From positions 81,519 to 145,518 of the forward strand of contig CALBEV010000187.1 of NCBI GenBank assembly GCA_937891045.1: a stretch of DNA of 64,000 bases. Direction: 5' to 3'. The notes under the pieces are model-generated. The model did not search any database. It was not told the origin of the DNA and saw only the letters and a program-made list of their open reading frames with translations. Shown piece by piece: positions 52,325-64,000 of the stretch (positions are counted from its first letter, which is position 1; every line of letters begins with the position of its first letter). Origin of the DNA: an uncultured Burkholderiales bacterium. GTDB taxonomy: Bacteria > Pseudomonadota > Gammaproteobacteria > Burkholderiales > Burkholderiaceae. The position numbers were made by a program, and so were the translations under genes.

Positions 52325-52882
52325 TTGAAGGTCTTGAAGCTGTCTGCCCAAGGGCTCCCGCAGTCTTGGATTTCACTCGAACAAGCCGTGATCCACTATG
52401 CGGCTGACGAGGTGCGCTGGGAAGCCGGTGTGGAAATCGCCGTCTACCACGGCGGCCACAACGCTGTCACTGGCTTGCAATCGCTGATCACCGTCAACAG
52501 CATCATTGGCACCAAAGGCGTGCCGCGCATCAACCCCTTCGAACTCAAACCTGGCCTGACCAACAGCAAGTTGTTCGCCCGAGACCGCAACATCTGCGCT
52601 TATTGCGGCGACGATTTCCACGAAACCGAACTCACCCGCGAACACATCATTCCGTTTGGACAACACGGTGTGGACAGCTGGATGAACGTGGTCACCGCGT
52701 GCCGCGCTTGCAACCACCGCAAAGCCAACCGCACGCCCGAGCAAGCCAAGATGCCCTTGCTTTACACCCCGTATGTGCCCACCTTGTGGGAAGACTTCAT
52801 CTTGCGCAACCGCCGCATCTTGGCGGATCAGATGGAGTTTTTAAGAGCGCATGTGCCGAGAAATTCAAGGCTTGCGGCCTGA
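52325..52882 (+). CDS. HNH endonuclease family protein
   Basis: The 185-residue protein carries an HNH domain with zinc cysteines 91 and 94 (CAYC) and 126 and 129 (CRAC), catalytic EHIIPFGQHG (His107), Asn121 and His131. The N-terminal 80 residues are of unknown function. It starts at a TTG six bases after GGAGG (52314-52318), which decides the start. This stand-alone HNH family is widespread in proteobacterial chromosomes, and its biological target is unknown. No restriction or phage genes adjoin it. Confidence 0.9.
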   Translation: MKVLKLSAQGLPQSWISLEQAVIHYAADEVRWEAGVEIAVYHGGHNAVTGLQSLITVNSIIGTKGVPRINPFELKPGLTNSKLFARDRNICAYCGDDFHETELTREHIIPFGQHGVDSWMNVVTACRACNHRKANRTPEQAKMPLLYTPYVPTLWEDFILRNRRILADQMEFLRAHVPRNSRLAA

Positions 52883-52899
52883 CATTTTGTCGGTCTGAA

Positions 52900-53499
52900 T
52901 CAGCCTTTGATGGACGCCAACAACCGCGCCACCACCCTCGGATACATCTGATGCTCTTGCGTCAGCACCCTGGCCGCCAAGCTGTCGGCGGTATCACCAG
53001 ACAAGACAGGCACCACGGCTTGCGCCAAGATCTCACCATGGTCCAGCTCGGCGGTGACGCGGTGCACCGTGGCCCCGGCAAATTGACAACCTTCATCCAA
53101 AGCGCGTTGGTGCGTGTGCAAGCCGGTGAAGGCTGGCAGCAGTGAGGGGTGGATGTTGATCAAACGACCTGCGTAGTGCCCCACAAACCCCGGCGTCAAG
53201 ATGCGCATGAAACCGGCCAGCAGCACCAAGTAGGGCTCATGTTGATCAATCTCGGCCATCAAGGCCGCGTCAAAAGCCGCGCGTGGCTCGGCGTCGTGGG
53301 CAAAGGCTTGGTGGTTCACCACCGCTGTTTTCAAACCTTGCTCTTGGGCCAACACCAATCCCTTGGCATCGGGCTTGTTGCTGATGACGGCGGCCACTTG
53401 GGCTTGGTAGTGCGTGGCCCAGTCGTCGCGCTGTGCGGTGCGCACGATGGCGGCCATGTTGGAGCCGCCGCCCGAAATCAAAATCACCAAGTTTTTCAT
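52900..53499 (-). CDS. purN: Phosphoribosylglycinamide formyltransferase
   Basis: The 199-residue enzyme transfers a formyl group from 10-formyltetrahydrofolate in de novo purine synthesis. The N-terminal ILISGGGSNM, the catalytic triad region INIHPSLLPAF and HRVTAELDHG, and the substrate loop are typical. The start at 53499 was chosen on the MKNLVILISG N-terminus; a long in-frame reading upstream is spurious. It is convergent with the HNH gene and divergent from the acyl-CoA dehydrogenase pair. Confidence 0.94.
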   Translation of the reverse strand: MKNLVILISGGGSNMAAIVRTAQRDDWATHYQAQVAAVISNKPDAKGLVLAQEQGLKTAVVNHQAFAHDAEPRAAFDAALMAEIDQHEPYLVLLAGFMRILTPGFVGHYAGRLINIHPSLLPAFTGLHTHQRALDEGCQFAGATVHRVTAELDHGEILAQAVVPVLSGDTADSLAARVLTQEHQMYPRVVARLLASIKG

Positions 53500-53608
53500 G
53501 GGGCTGATTATCCCGATGCCACCCCCGTGTTCATGCGGGGGTGAAAAATAGAACGAGCGTGCTAAAACATGGTCTTTGCAAACCACAGACCCGCCGTCGG
53601 AGAACCCC

Positions 53609-54787
53609 ATGGATTTGGCTTTCACCCCTGAAGAACAGGCTTTTCGCGAGGAGGTGCGCACCTGGGTGCACGCCCATTTGCCCGCGCAGCTTTCGCACAA
53701 AGTGCACAACGCCTTGCGTTTGTCCCGTGAAGACATGCAGTCTTGGTCGAAAATTTTGGGCGCCAAAGGCTGGCTTGGCTATGGCTGGCCATCGCAGTTT
53801 GGCGGCCCCGGTTGGAACGCGGTGCAGAAACATTTGTTCGAAGAAGAATGCGCCTTGGCTGGTGCGCCGCGCATCGTGCCGTTTGGCCCGGTGATGGTGG
53901 CGCCGGTCATCATGGCCTTTGGCTCACCCGAACAACAACAACGTTTTTTGCCAGGCATTGCCAGTGGTGAGGTCTGGTGGAGCCAGGGTTACAGCGAGCC
54001 CGGCTCGGGCTCGGACTTGGCATCCTTGAAAACCCGCGCCGAACGTGTGGGCAACAAGTTCATCGTCAACGGCCAAAAAACCTGGACCACCTTGGGTCAG
54101 TTTGGCGATTGGATTTTTTGCTTGGTGCGCACCGACAGCAGCGGCAAACCGCAAACCGGCATTTCGTTTTTGCTCATCGACATGAAGTCGCCCGGCGTGT
54201 CGGTGCGCCCCATCAAATTGCTCGATGGTGAATGCGAGGTCAACGAAGTTTGGTTTGACAACGTGGAAGTGCCCGCCGAGAACCTGGTGGGCGAAGAAAA
54301 CAAAGGCTGGAATTACGCCAAGTATTTGCTGGCGCACGAGCGTACCAATATCGCCGACGTCAACCGCGCCAAGCGCGAACTCGAGCGATTGAAGCGCATT
54401 GCCAAGGCCGAAGGTGTCTGGGAGGACATGCGCTTTCGCGATGAAATCGCCAAGCTTGAAGTGGACGTGATGGCCCTGGAGATGATGGTGTTGCGCGTCT
54501 TGAGCGCCGAGAAATCGGGCAAGCAATCCTTGGACATCGCGGGCTTGCTGAAGATTCGCGGCTCTGAAATTCAACAGCGTTACAGCGAACTCATGATGCT
54601 GGCTGCAGGCCCGTTCAGCATGCCCTTCATTGAAGAAGCCATGGAAGCCGGTTGGCAGGGCGACCATGTGGGTGCGGCACATTGCGCCCCTTTGGCCTCC
54701 ACATATTTCAACTTGCGCAAGACCACGATTTACGGTGGTTCGAATGAAGTGCAACGCAACATCGTTGCGCAAACCGTTTTGGGGTGA
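53609..54787 (+). CDS. Acyl-CoA dehydrogenase, PimC-like large subunit
   Basis: The 392-residue flavoprotein has the acyl-CoA dehydrogenase layout with QGYSEPGSGSDLASL (FAD and substrate contacts), WTTLGQFGDWIF, and the C-terminal TTIYGGSNEVQRNIVAQ. The Glu near the end is the probable catalytic base. Length and sequence style match the large subunit of pimeloyl-CoA dehydrogenase of the PimC/PimD pair. GGAGA precedes the start. The small-subunit-like gene follows after three bases, so they probably form a heteromeric enzyme for dicarboxyl- or bulky acyl-CoA; the substrate is inferred. Confidence 0.88.
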   Translation: MDLAFTPEEQAFREEVRTWVHAHLPAQLSHKVHNALRLSREDMQSWSKILGAKGWLGYGWPSQFGGPGWNAVQKHLFEEECALAGAPRIVPFGPVMVAPVIMAFGSPEQQQRFLPGIASGEVWWSQGYSEPGSGSDLASLKTRAERVGNKFIVNGQKTWTTLGQFGDWIFCLVRTDSSGKPQTGISFLLIDMKSPGVSVRPIKLLDGECEVNEVWFDNVEVPAENLVGEENKGWNYAKYLLAHERTNIADVNRAKRELERLKRIAKAEGVWEDMRFRDEIAKLEVDVMALEMMVLRVLSAEKSGKQSLDIAGLLKIRGSEIQQRYSELMMLAAGPFSMPFIEEAMEAGWQGDHVGAAHCAPLASTYFNLRKTTIYGGSNEVQRNIVAQTVLG

Positions 54788-54790
54788 ACC

Positions 54791-55906
54791 ATGGACTTTG
54801 ATTTTTCTGACGACCAAACTCAATTGCGCGACGCTGTGCGCAAATGGGTGGACAAGGCCTACAACTTTGATGAGCGCCGCAGCGTGGTGGCCGCAGGTGG
54901 TTTTTCCGCCAGTGCCTACCAAGCCTTGGCCGAACTGGGACTCTGCGGTTTCTATGTGCAAGACGCTTATGGCGGCATGAACATGGGGCCTGTGGAGGGC
55001 ATGGTGGTGATGGAAGAACTCGGGCGCGGCATGGTGCTCGAACCCTTGGCCCACACTTGGATCAGCACCGCGGTGTTGCAAGCCTACGCGCCGGAAGATA
55101 TGAAAACCGAATGGCTGCCGCGCTTGGCCGGTGGCGAGGCTTTGTTGGTGTTGGCCCACCACGAAAAGGGTGCGCGTTACAACTTGCACACATGCCAAAC
55201 CACCGCGACGCAAGTGGGCAACGCCTGGCACCTCAGTGGCACCAAAAGCCTGGTGCCAGCCGGTGACCAAGCCCATGGCTTCTTGGTGCCTGCCAGCGTG
55301 AACGGACAACTGGCCTTGTTCTTGGTGCCACGCAGCGCGGGCACCATCACCAGCCACGCCTACCAAGCACAAGACGGCAGCCGCCTGAGCGAGTTGCAGT
55401 TGAAAGACGCCACAGCACAACGCATCAGCGCCGACGGTTTGGCCGCCTTGCAATTGGCCGTGGATGTGGGCGCCGCGTGTTTGTGTGCCGAAGCGGTGGG
55501 CTTGATGGAATCCACCTTGGCCATCACGGTCGATTACATGAACACCCGCAAACAGTTTGGCGTGAACATCGCCAGCTTTCAGGCACTGCGGCATCGCGTG
55601 GCCGACATGAAAATGCAACTTGAGTTGGGCCGCTCGATGAGCTATTACGCCTCACTTAAGCTGAACGCACCAGCTGAGGAGCGCAGCTTGGCGGTGTCGC
55701 GTGCCAAATACCAAATGGGCTGTTCAACCCGCTATGTGGGTCAGCAAGCCGTGCAATTGCATGGTGGTATTGGTGTCACCGATGAGTACATCGTCAGCCA
55801 CTGTTTCAAGCGCTTGACGCAAATGGAGCTCAGCTTTGGCGACAGCTTGCACCACCTTGGCGCGGTGTCGAATCAAATGCAAGAAACCGCAGGTGTATTT
55901 GCCTGA
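54791..55906 (+). CDS. Acyl-CoA dehydrogenase, PimD-like small subunit
   Basis: This 371-residue partner resembles acyl-CoA dehydrogenases in the core (YVQDAYGGMNMGPVEGMVVMEELGRGM) and at GGIGVTDEYIVSHCFKRL. It is divergent at positions that bind substrate, as seen for small subunits of heteromeric dehydrogenases such as PimD. The region STLAITVDYMNTRKQFGVNIASFQALRHRVADM binds FAD. It is immediately downstream of the large-subunit-like gene; electron acceptor (ETF) genes are not in this window. Confidence 0.86.
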   Translation: MDFDFSDDQTQLRDAVRKWVDKAYNFDERRSVVAAGGFSASAYQALAELGLCGFYVQDAYGGMNMGPVEGMVVMEELGRGMVLEPLAHTWISTAVLQAYAPEDMKTEWLPRLAGGEALLVLAHHEKGARYNLHTCQTTATQVGNAWHLSGTKSLVPAGDQAHGFLVPASVNGQLALFLVPRSAGTITSHAYQAQDGSRLSELQLKDATAQRISADGLAALQLAVDVGAACLCAEAVGLMESTLAITVDYMNTRKQFGVNIASFQALRHRVADMKMQLELGRSMSYYASLKLNAPAEERSLAVSRAKYQMGCSTRYVGQQAVQLHGGIGVTDEYIVSHCFKRLTQMELSFGDSLHHLGAVSNQMQETAGVFA

Positions 55907-55921
55907 GCCGATAATGGGAGG

Positions 55922-57241
55922 ATGCATCCAAAAGCCCTGTTAGACGCTTGCACCGAACTCACCCGTTTGCTGCTTCGCTTTGACCACCCTGCCGACAGTG
56001 TGGTTTCCAAATACTTCCGGGATCAACGCAAACAAATGGCCTTGGGCCCGCGCGAGCGCGGCGTCTTGGCCGAAACCGGCTACAACGTGTTGCGCCAAAA
56101 ACTGCGCTTTGAACACCTGGCCAAGTCTGGCAGCGGTGTGCGTGAACGCCGCTTGGCCATCTTGGGTTGGGCCACCTACCTGGATTCACAAGCCAAACTG
56201 CTCCAACCCCAAGCCACCCACGGTGACCGCGGCTTCATGAAAGCCGCCATGAGCGAGATGGAGTTCAAGTGGTTGGCTGATTGCGATGCCGCCACCGACG
56301 AAGCTTTCTTGGCCCCGCATCGCCACAATCTGCCGCCTTGGTTGGCCGAGGCCTTGGAAGCGCAGTTGGGCGAGGACTTCTGGCCCTTGGTCGACAGCTT
56401 GCAGCACACCGCTGGTTTGGATGTGCGGGTCAACACCTTGCAAGCCAAACGTGCCGATGTGCAAGCCGAGTTGGAGAAAAACGGCATCGCTGTGATGCCC
56501 ACACCGTTTTCACCTTGGGGCTTGCGCATGAACGCCAAGCCCAACTTGAGCAAGCTCACGCTGTTTGAAAAAGGCGTGATTGAAGTCCAAGACGAGGGCT
56601 CGCAATTGCTGGCCCTGTTGCTTGACGCCAAACGCGGCGAAATGGTGGCCGATTTTTGCGCCGGTGCTGGTGGCAAAACCTTGGCATTGGGTGCGGCCAT
56701 GCGCAACACCGGTCGCTTGTACGCCTTCGACACCTCAGCACTCCGCTTGGAGGCGATGAAACCACGCTTGGCCCGCAGTGGTTTGTCCAACATCCACCCG
56801 GTGGCGATTGCCCACGAACGCGACGACCGCATCAAGCGTTTGCGCGGCAAGATGGACCGGGTCTTGGTGGATGCGCCTTGCACGGGCTTGGGCACGTTGC
56901 GGCGCAACCCCGATTTGAAATGGCGACAAACCCCCGAGGCGGTGGCCGAGCTGACGGTGAAACAAGCGGCGATCTTGGCCAGTGCCGCCAGGTTGCTCAA
57001 GCCCGGTGGCCGCTTGGTCTACGCCACCTGCAGTTTGTTGCCGGCTGAAAACGAAGAGATCGCCCAAGCCTTCAGCGCGGCGCACCCGAATTTCAAACCT
57101 TTGTTGGTGAAAGACCTCCTCACCAATTTCGAGGTGTCAGAGCCCGAGGATTTGTGTACGCCGGATGGCTTGTATTTGCGCCTGTGGCCGCACCGCCATG
57201 GCACCGATGGCTTCTTTGCCGCCGCATGGGCGGCCGCTTAA
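55922..57241 (+). CDS. RsmB/NOP-family rRNA cytosine-C5 methyltransferase
   Basis: The 439-residue protein has a NusB-like N-terminal half and a C-terminal SAM methyltransferase. The latter carries ADFCAGAGGKTLALGA, the catalytic cysteine in VDAPCTGLGTLRRNPDLKW (residue 320) and the helper cysteine in YATCSLLP (residue 370). These two cysteines define RNA m5C methyltransferases. RsmB (16S rRNA C967) is the likeliest identity, but RsmF or another NOP member is not excluded. It starts 15 bases after the small acyl-CoA dehydrogenase gene. Confidence 0.9.
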   Translation: MHPKALLDACTELTRLLLRFDHPADSVVSKYFRDQRKQMALGPRERGVLAETGYNVLRQKLRFEHLAKSGSGVRERRLAILGWATYLDSQAKLLQPQATHGDRGFMKAAMSEMEFKWLADCDAATDEAFLAPHRHNLPPWLAEALEAQLGEDFWPLVDSLQHTAGLDVRVNTLQAKRADVQAELEKNGIAVMPTPFSPWGLRMNAKPNLSKLTLFEKGVIEVQDEGSQLLALLLDAKRGEMVADFCAGAGGKTLALGAAMRNTGRLYAFDTSALRLEAMKPRLARSGLSNIHPVAIAHERDDRIKRLRGKMDRVLVDAPCTGLGTLRRNPDLKWRQTPEAVAELTVKQAAILASAARLLKPGGRLVYATCSLLPAENEEIAQAFSAAHPNFKPLLVKDLLTNFEVSEPEDLCTPDGLYLRLWPHRHGTDGFFAAAWAAA

Positions 57242-57271
57242 AATTGGTTTTTGCTGTTTGGGAGGATTGAC

Positions 57272-58483
57272 ATGCTGTTGCCCGCTTGGCCTTGGTTGGA
57301 TGCGCTGCTGAATTGGTTGGCCTATGGGGTCTGGGATCTCAGTGCGTGGCAATTGCTGCTCATCACCCTGGGCATGACGCACATCACCATCGCCGCTGTC
57401 ACCATCTACCTGCATCGCCACCAAGCGCATCGCTCACTGGATTTGCATTGGTTGCCCGCGCATTTCTTTCGGTTTTGGTTGTGGTTGACCACCGGCATGA
57501 CCACCAAAGCCTGGGCCTCGATCCACCGCAAACACCATGCCAAATGCGAAACCGAAGAAGATCCGCACAGCCCGCAGGTGTTTGGTATCCGCAAAGTTTT
57601 TTGGCAGGGCGCAGAGCTTTATCGCCAAGAAGCGGCCAACAAAGAAACCTTGCGCAAATACGGCCACGGCACCCCCGACGATTGGATCGAACACAAGCTC
57701 TATTCGCGTTTTTCTTGGCAAGGCTTGGGCCTCATGCTCATCATCGACCTGGCCTTGTTTGGTGCCATTGGCCTGAGCATGTGGGCGGTGCAAATGCTGT
57801 GGATTCCAGTCACGGCCGCCGGTGTCATCAATGGCATTGGCCACTACTGGGGCTACCGCAACTTTGAAGCGCCAGACGCCAGCACCAATATTTCGCCTTG
57901 GGGCATCTTGATTGGTGGCGAAGAACTGCACAACAACCACCACACCTATCCCACGTCCGCCAAGTTGTCGGTCAAACCTTACGAGTTCGACATCGGTTGG
58001 CTCTACATCCGCATCTTGCAAAGTTTGGGCTTGGCCACGGTGAAAAAAACCCCGCCCAAACTGCATTACGCCAACACCAAGGCGGTGGCGGATGAACAAA
58101 CTTTGGAAGCCCTGATTGCCAATCGCTATGAAGTGATGGCGGGCTTTGCGCGTCAACTGCAACTGGCCTTGAAGCAAGAAGTGGCCAGCCTGCCCAAGCT
58201 GCCCACGGAGGCGGTGCTGCATGCTGCACGCCGTTGGATGCACCGCGATGAAGTGCAAGTGCCAGCGCAGTTCCATGCCTTGCTCAGCCAAGCCCGTGCC
58301 GCCTTGCCCAACGTGGACACCATGGTGAAGATGCGCGAAGAGCTGCGCCAGTTGTGGCTCAACACCCATGCCAACCAAGCGCAATTGGCAAAAGAGCTGC
58401 AAGCCTGGTGTCGCCGCGCTGAAAACAGTGGCGTGGCCGCATTGCGGGATTTTTCGATGCAGTTGCGTGCTGTGACGATTTAA
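57272..58483 (+). CDS. Membrane acyl-CoA/fatty acid desaturase
   Basis: The 403-residue di-iron desaturase has the three histidine boxes HRHQAH (48-53), HRKHH (85-89) and HNNHH (220-224) between hydrophobic segments, as in delta-9 stearoyl-CoA desaturases. The extra C-terminal 120 residues are helical and soluble. It would insert double bonds into membrane fatty acids. The ATG at 57272 follows GGAGG (57261-57265); a slightly earlier in-frame start is less likely. A shared terminator follows. Confidence 0.9.
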   Translation: MLLPAWPWLDALLNWLAYGVWDLSAWQLLLITLGMTHITIAAVTIYLHRHQAHRSLDLHWLPAHFFRFWLWLTTGMTTKAWASIHRKHHAKCETEEDPHSPQVFGIRKVFWQGAELYRQEAANKETLRKYGHGTPDDWIEHKLYSRFSWQGLGLMLIIDLALFGAIGLSMWAVQMLWIPVTAAGVINGIGHYWGYRNFEAPDASTNISPWGILIGGEELHNNHHTYPTSAKLSVKPYEFDIGWLYIRILQSLGLATVKKTPPKLHYANTKAVADEQTLEALIANRYEVMAGFARQLQLALKQEVASLPKLPTEAVLHAARRWMHRDEVQVPAQFHALLSQARAALPNVDTMVKMREELRQLWLNTHANQAQLAKELQAWCRRAENSGVAALRDFSMQLRAVTI

Positions 58484-58570
58484 CGCACCCGTCCATCCAA
58501 CACCGCAGCCCAAACATTCAATCGCTTGGTTAAAGTACCGACTGTGTTGAACGCGAAATGAATGGACAAC

Positions 58571-58597
58571 AAAAAACCCGCCGAGGCGGGTTTTTTT
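58571..58597. terminator. Bidirectional terminator
   Basis: CCCGC and GCGGG form a stem around CGAG with six A before and seven T after. It lies between the convergent desaturase and rpmG genes and is near-symmetric, so it can end both transcripts. Confidence 0.9.
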
Positions 58598-58612
58598 GTG
58601 GGCAAGTGCAGA

Positions 58613-58783
58613 TTACTTGAGTTTGATCTCTTTGTATTCCACGTGCTTGCGTGCCTTGGGGTCGAATTTCATGATCGACATTTTTTCGGGCATGGTTTTC
58701 TTGTTTTTGCTGGTGGTGTAGAAGTGGCCGGTGCCAGCAGTTGATTCCAGCTTGATTTTTTCGCGTCCGCCTTTGGAAGCCAT
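58613..58783 (-). CDS. rpmG: 50S ribosomal protein L33
   Basis: The 56-residue protein reads [19 protein letters not shown] at its start, then [15 protein letters not shown] and ends [11 protein letters not shown], which is diagnostic of L33. The zinc-binding cysteines of C+ L33 are absent, so this is the zinc-free (C-) form. It follows rpmB by 27 bases on the same strand, the usual rpmB-rpmG operon. Confidence 0.97.
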   Translation of the reverse strand: MASKGGREKIKLESTAGTGHFYTTSKNKKTMPEKMSIMKFDPKARKHVEYKEIKLK

Positions 58784-58810
58784 GGTGAAGTCCTTTCGAA
58801 GTCGGTGGGT

Positions 58811-59044
58811 TTAAGCTTGGCCGCGAGCACGCATGTCTGCGAGCACAACGTCAATGCCTTTTTTGTCGATCAAGCGCAGAGCAGCGCTGGAAACGCGCAA
58901 ACGCACCCAACGGTTCTCGGTTTCCACCCAGAAACGGCGGTACTGCAAATTGGGCAGAAAACGACGCTTGGTGCGGTTGTTGGCGTGGGAAACATTGTTT
59001 CCGCTCATCGGGCCTTTGCCCGTTACTTCACATACGCGTGCCAT
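58811..59044 (-). CDS. rpmB: 50S ribosomal protein L28
   Basis: The 77-residue protein starts [23 protein letters not shown] and continues [17 protein letters not shown], matching L28 (78 residues in E. coli). AAGGAG precedes the ATG. It is the first gene of rpmB-rpmG. The 153 bases upstream towards trxB include a 7-bp inverted repeat at 59153-59185 that may end trxB transcription. Confidence 0.97.
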   Translation of the reverse strand: MARVCEVTGKGPMSGNNVSHANNRTKRRFLPNLQYRRFWVETENRWVRLRVSSAALRLIDKKGIDVVLADMRARGQA

Positions 59045-59197
59045 CAGACACTCCTTCAATTAAACAGCCCAGCAACAAAACATGCTGAACTTGACCTCGC
59101 CGAAATGGGGGGCGGTATCCCCTGGACGGTTGCCCACAGAGCCCAAGATTCTAGCCTGAATCGCCGGGACGCCCTGAATCAGGCTCCCTCAACTGTT

Positions 59198-62594
<3,397 letters not shown>

Positions 62595-62596
62595 GC

Positions 62597-63244
62597 ATGA
62601 CAAAAGCAGCGACTCTTTGGCTGGGCATGATCATGGCCTTCGGCGCACAAGCCGACAGCCTCGACAGCTTGGCGCAATTCCTGAAGCAAACCCGCAGCAT
62701 GCGAGCCGACTTTGTGCAAGTGGTGGCCGCACCCGCCAAAGAAGGTCGCCCTTCCAAACCCAAGACCTCCAGTGGCAGTTTTGCCTTTGTGCGCCCCAGT
62801 GTGTTTCGCTTCGACTACAACAAACCCTTTGTGCAAAACATCGTGGCCGATGGCAAGAACCTGTGGTTGTTTGACGCCGACCTGAACCAAGTGACGGTGC
62901 GCAACCAAGCCCAAGCCTTGGGCAGCACACCGGCCAGCTTGATTGCGTCGGCCAGCGACTTGGCCACCTTGGGCAAAGAATTTGAGTTGCTTGCCGCGCC
63001 CAGCGAAGCAGGCGTGGACTGGGTGGTGGCCAAACCCAAAGTCAAGGACAGCAGTTTGCAGCAGGTGCGCATTGGTTTGCGTTCAGAAGATGGGCAAATG
63101 GTGTTGGCGCATTTGGACATTGTGGATGCGTTTGGCACCCGATCGCAAATGCGGTTTGACAAAGTGGACGTCAACCCCAGCCAATTGACGGCTTCGCAGT
63201 TCAACTTTGTGCCGCCCAAGGGCGCGGATGTGGTGCGGCCCTGA
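62597..63244 (+). CDS. lolA: Outer-membrane lipoprotein carrier protein LolA
   Basis: The 215-residue periplasmic chaperone receives lipoproteins from the LolCD complex and delivers them to LolB. A signal peptide (MTKAATLWLGMIMAFGAQA) ends near residue 19. The body shows the LolA-type FRFDYNKPFVQNIVADGKNLWLFD and PSQLTASQFNFVPPKGADV. GGAG lies before the ATG at 62597; GTG at 62591 is the alternative. The order ftsK-lolA-rarA is conserved in proteobacteria. Confidence 0.94.
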   Translation: MTKAATLWLGMIMAFGAQADSLDSLAQFLKQTRSMRADFVQVVAAPAKEGRPSKPKTSSGSFAFVRPSVFRFDYNKPFVQNIVADGKNLWLFDADLNQVTVRNQAQALGSTPASLIASASDLATLGKEFELLAAPSEAGVDWVVAKPKVKDSSLQQVRIGLRSEDGQMVLAHLDIVDAFGTRSQMRFDKVDVNPSQLTASQFNFVPPKGADVVRP

Positions 63245-63254
63245 GCATCGCACC

Positions 63255-64000
63255 ATGAACAAGCCCACTGGCAACCACACCCCTTTGGCCGAGAGGCTCA
63301 GACCCCGCACCCTGGCCGAGGTGATTGGCCAACAACACATCTTGGGCGAAGGCATGGCACTGCGCGTGGCCTTTGAATCAGGGCAGCCGCACAGTTGCTT
63401 GCTCTGGGGTCCGCCCGGCGTCGGCAAGACCACCATTGCGCGTTTGATGGCCGACGCTTTCGATGCGCAGTTCTTGGCCATCAGCGCGGTGTTGGGTGGT
63501 GTGAAAGAAATCCGCGAAGCCGTGGACTTGGCGCAAGCAGCGCGTGACGGACTGGAAAACCGCCGCACGATTGTGTTTGTGGACGAGGTGCACCGTTTCA
63601 ATAAAAGCCAGCAAGATGCGTTTTTACCGCATGTCGAATCGGGTCTGTTCACCTTCATTGGTGCCACCACCGAGAACCCTTCTTTCGAAGTCAATTCAGC
63701 GCTGTTGTCGCGGGCGGCGGTCTATGTGCTGCAACCCTTGTCTGAGGACGACTTGGCACAAATCATCGCCAAAGCACGGGCCATTCAAGCCGTGCCCGAG
63801 CTTGAAACCGCCGCACAAGCTCGCTTGATCGCTTATGCCGATGGCGACGCGCGTCGTTTGCTCAACACCTTGGAAACCTTGGCGGTGGCAGCGCAGCGCG
63901 AAAAGTTGGAAGTCGTGCGTGATGAATGGCTGATGAAAGTGTTGGGCGAGCGCATGCGCCGCTACGACAAAGGCGGTGAGCAGTTCTACGACACCATCAG
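63255..64000 (+). CDS. rarA: Replication-associated recombination protein RarA (MgsA), N-terminal part
   Basis: The gene runs off the window after 248 codons. The AAA+ ATPase starts LAERLRPRTLAEVIGQQHIL, has Walker A GPPGVGKTT (residues 52-60), Walker B IVFVDEVHRFNKSQQDAFLPHVE and sensor GATTENPSFEVNSALLSRA. RarA acts at stalled replication forks. Order lolA-rarA is as in E. coli. Confidence 0.95.
   Translation, partial: MNKPTGNHTPLAERLRPRTLAEVIGQQHILGEGMALRVAFESGQPHSCLLWGPPGVGKTTIARLMADAFDAQFLAISAVLGGVKEIREAVDLAQAARDGLENRRTIVFVDEVHRFNKSQQDAFLPHVESGLFTFIGATTENPSFEVNSALLSRAAVYVLQPLSEDDLAQIIAKARAIQAVPELETAAQARLIAYADGDARRLLNTLETLAVAAQREKLEVVRDEWLMKVLGERMRRYDKGGEQFYDTI

Noticed and set aside
53924..55618. 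564-codon minus-strand ORF opposite the acyl-CoA dehydrogenases
   Set aside because: His/Gln/Gly-rich composition typical of antisense frames in this genome; both sense genes are clearly real.

Overview
The window is an ordinary, gene-dense stretch of chromosome from a betaproteobacterium of the order Burkholderiales, most likely a member of the Comamonadaceae. This rests on gene order and protein content: ribF-ileS-lspA, lolC-lolD-tatD, accB-accC-prmA-zinc-ribbon protein, a recJ/PHP/YciO cluster, a histone-H1-like Lys/Ala-rich protein, tripartite tricarboxylate transporter subunits and paired PimC/PimD-type acyl-CoA dehydrogenases. No rRNA, tRNA, CRISPR array, prophage or complete insertion sequence was seen. 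Gene-free gaps are all under 300 bases.

Layout. 1-4.3 kb: end of tldD; an aromatic-residue-rich leader peptide with a transcription attenuator ahead of a DAHP synthase; mpl (murein recycling); a 21-bp tandem repeat in the divergent gap; an unknown gene coupled to a TlpA-like thioredoxin. 4.3-8.8 kb: accB-accC-prmA, a zinc-ribbon membrane protein and a PfkB-family kinase. 8.8-15.5 kb: a histone-H1-like gene with 63-bp internal repeats, then nrdA/nrdB under a promoter with two NrdR boxes and a nearby consensus DnaA box, then a CcsA-like gene, a PP0621-type small protein and ampD. 15.6-17 kb: ffh.

17-27.7 kb is a polyamine catabolism island: puuD, puuA, a class III aminotransferase and puuC in one operon, a divergent MocR-type regulator, then speB and puuB, plus a second class III aminotransferase. 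Together they could convert agmatine to putrescine and on to GABA by the gamma-glutamylated route, with a possible direct transamination branch.

27.6-41.8 kb: miaB, a cupin-like protein, a membrane-anchored alpha-carbonic anhydrase, site-2 protease-trpS-response regulator, recJ-PHP phosphatase-YciO, an unknown protein and lolC-lolD-tatD. A roughly 300-bp repeat element bounded by inverted GGGGTCAGA-containing hairpins sits between lolD and tatD and supplies the end of lolD. A related element follows tatD, ahead of a spermidine-synthase-like gene.

41.9-64 kb: tctB-tctA without tctC, a DUF3422 protein, an SDR lacking the usual YxxxK, a quinone oxidoreductase, a hicAB toxin-antitoxin module, ribF-ileS-lspA, an HNH protein, purN, two acyl-CoA dehydrogenases, an RsmB-type methyltransferase, a fatty acid desaturase, rpmB-rpmG, trxB, ftsK, lolA and the start of rarA.

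The strongest candidate for something not routinely annotated is the leader peptide/attenuator controlling DAHP synthase. The next is the repeat element that has entered the lolD-tatD operon.
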